Assembly: GCA_910583725.1 (NCBI GenBank)
Contig: CAJTXZ010000029.1
Location: 1-28,680, forward strand
DNA length: 28,680 nucleotides
Direction of reading: 5' to 3'
Source of the DNA: an uncultured Vampirovibrio sp.
Lineage (GTDB): Bacteria > Cyanobacteriota > Vampirovibrionia > Gastranaerophilales > Gastranaerophilaceae
Position numbers and translations under genes: made by a program. Shown here piece by piece: positions 28,521-28,680 of the stretch. The first letter of the stretch is position 1. Each line of letters opens with the position of its first letter. The notes beneath the pieces are model-generated. The model had not been told where the DNA came from. It ran no database searches and saw only the letters and a program-made list of their open reading frames with translations.

Positions 28521-28680
28521 ATGACAATTATAATGACAAAAACGATAATTAAAAAGATTCTAAAATCAGAATTTGGTTTTAAAAGTCCAGCCTTCTCGCT
28601 TGTTGAAATGCTTATGGCATTGCTGGTGGCTTCATTGTTGCTTGCAGCATTAGCTCCTGTAATGACAAAGAAGTTTAGTG
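28521..28680 (+). CDS. Prepilin-type N-terminal cleavage/methylation protein (partial)
   Basis: Only the first 53 codons are in the window. AAGGAATAAG lies before the ATG at 28521. A basic leader of about 25 residues is followed by AFSLVEMLMALLVASLLLAAL, the class III signal of type IV pilins and pseudopilins: Phe, Ser/Thr, Leu and Glu at +5, then a hydrophobic helix. The residue before the cleavage site is Ala rather than the usual Gly. It would be processed by a prepilin peptidase and built into a pilus or secretion pseudopilus. The gene continues past the window end. Confidence 0.8.
   Translation, partial: MTIIMTKTIIKKILKSEFGFKSPAFSLVEMLMALLVASLLLAALAPVMTKKFS

Overview
The window is AT-rich, densely coded bacterial chromosome. 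Several features point to a non-photosynthetic cyanobacterial relative of the Vampirovibrionia/Gastranaerophilales type: efp directly followed by accB and accC, a GGPP-synthase-like gene followed by a divergent-PAP2 gene, a four-subunit acetyl-CoA carboxylase, and a prepilin-like protein. This placement is inferred from gene content and order; no rRNA is present.

Layout. Positions 1-3274 are an accessory patch. It holds the tail of a glycine-rich protein, two tandem loci that look like type I toxin/antisense RNA pairs (the second broken by an insert), a DinJ-YoeB type II toxin-antitoxin pair, and a duplicated XRE-repressor/coiled-coil-ORF module whose two copies flank that pair. Positions 3275-9344 (minus strand) run accD-accA-PilZ protein-histidine kinase-REC/HD-GYP response regulator-P-loop NTPase, so fatty-acid synthesis genes are followed by a cyclic-di-GMP signalling set. 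Positions 9462-11888 (plus) carry rsgA, a polyprenyl synthase and a divergent PAP2 protein. Positions 11889-14339 are accessory: a MITE-like element whose right end supplies a promoter, an unrecognised 297-residue protein, two small membrane proteins and a small minus-strand ORF. Positions 14352-18796 are core: a HEAT-like protein, efp, accB, accC and a CCA-adding/poly(A) polymerase family gene. A second, intact MITE with an 8-bp target duplication follows. Positions 19019-22571 hold two TPR proteins (one secreted), a small HTH gene, a C_GCAxxG_C_C family protein and a DPM1-like glycosyltransferase. Positions 22572-26760 hold a Cys-rich small protein, a TatD-associated-type radical SAM protein, a small ORF and a fused ADP-forming acyl-CoA synthetase with a Cys-rich tail. 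The end is accessory again: two more HTH/small-ORF divergent modules, a structured repeat and the start of a prepilin-like gene.

The most interesting material is in intergenic space: the paired type I toxin/antisense loci at 376-1119, the family of inverted-repeat elements with conserved flanks and unrelated central hairpins (12196-12390, 18808-18991, a remnant at 21075-21161), and the recurring divergent XRE/small-helical-ORF modules. All readings are by eye. Homology statements rest on motif recognition, and promoters and terminators are sequence predictions only.
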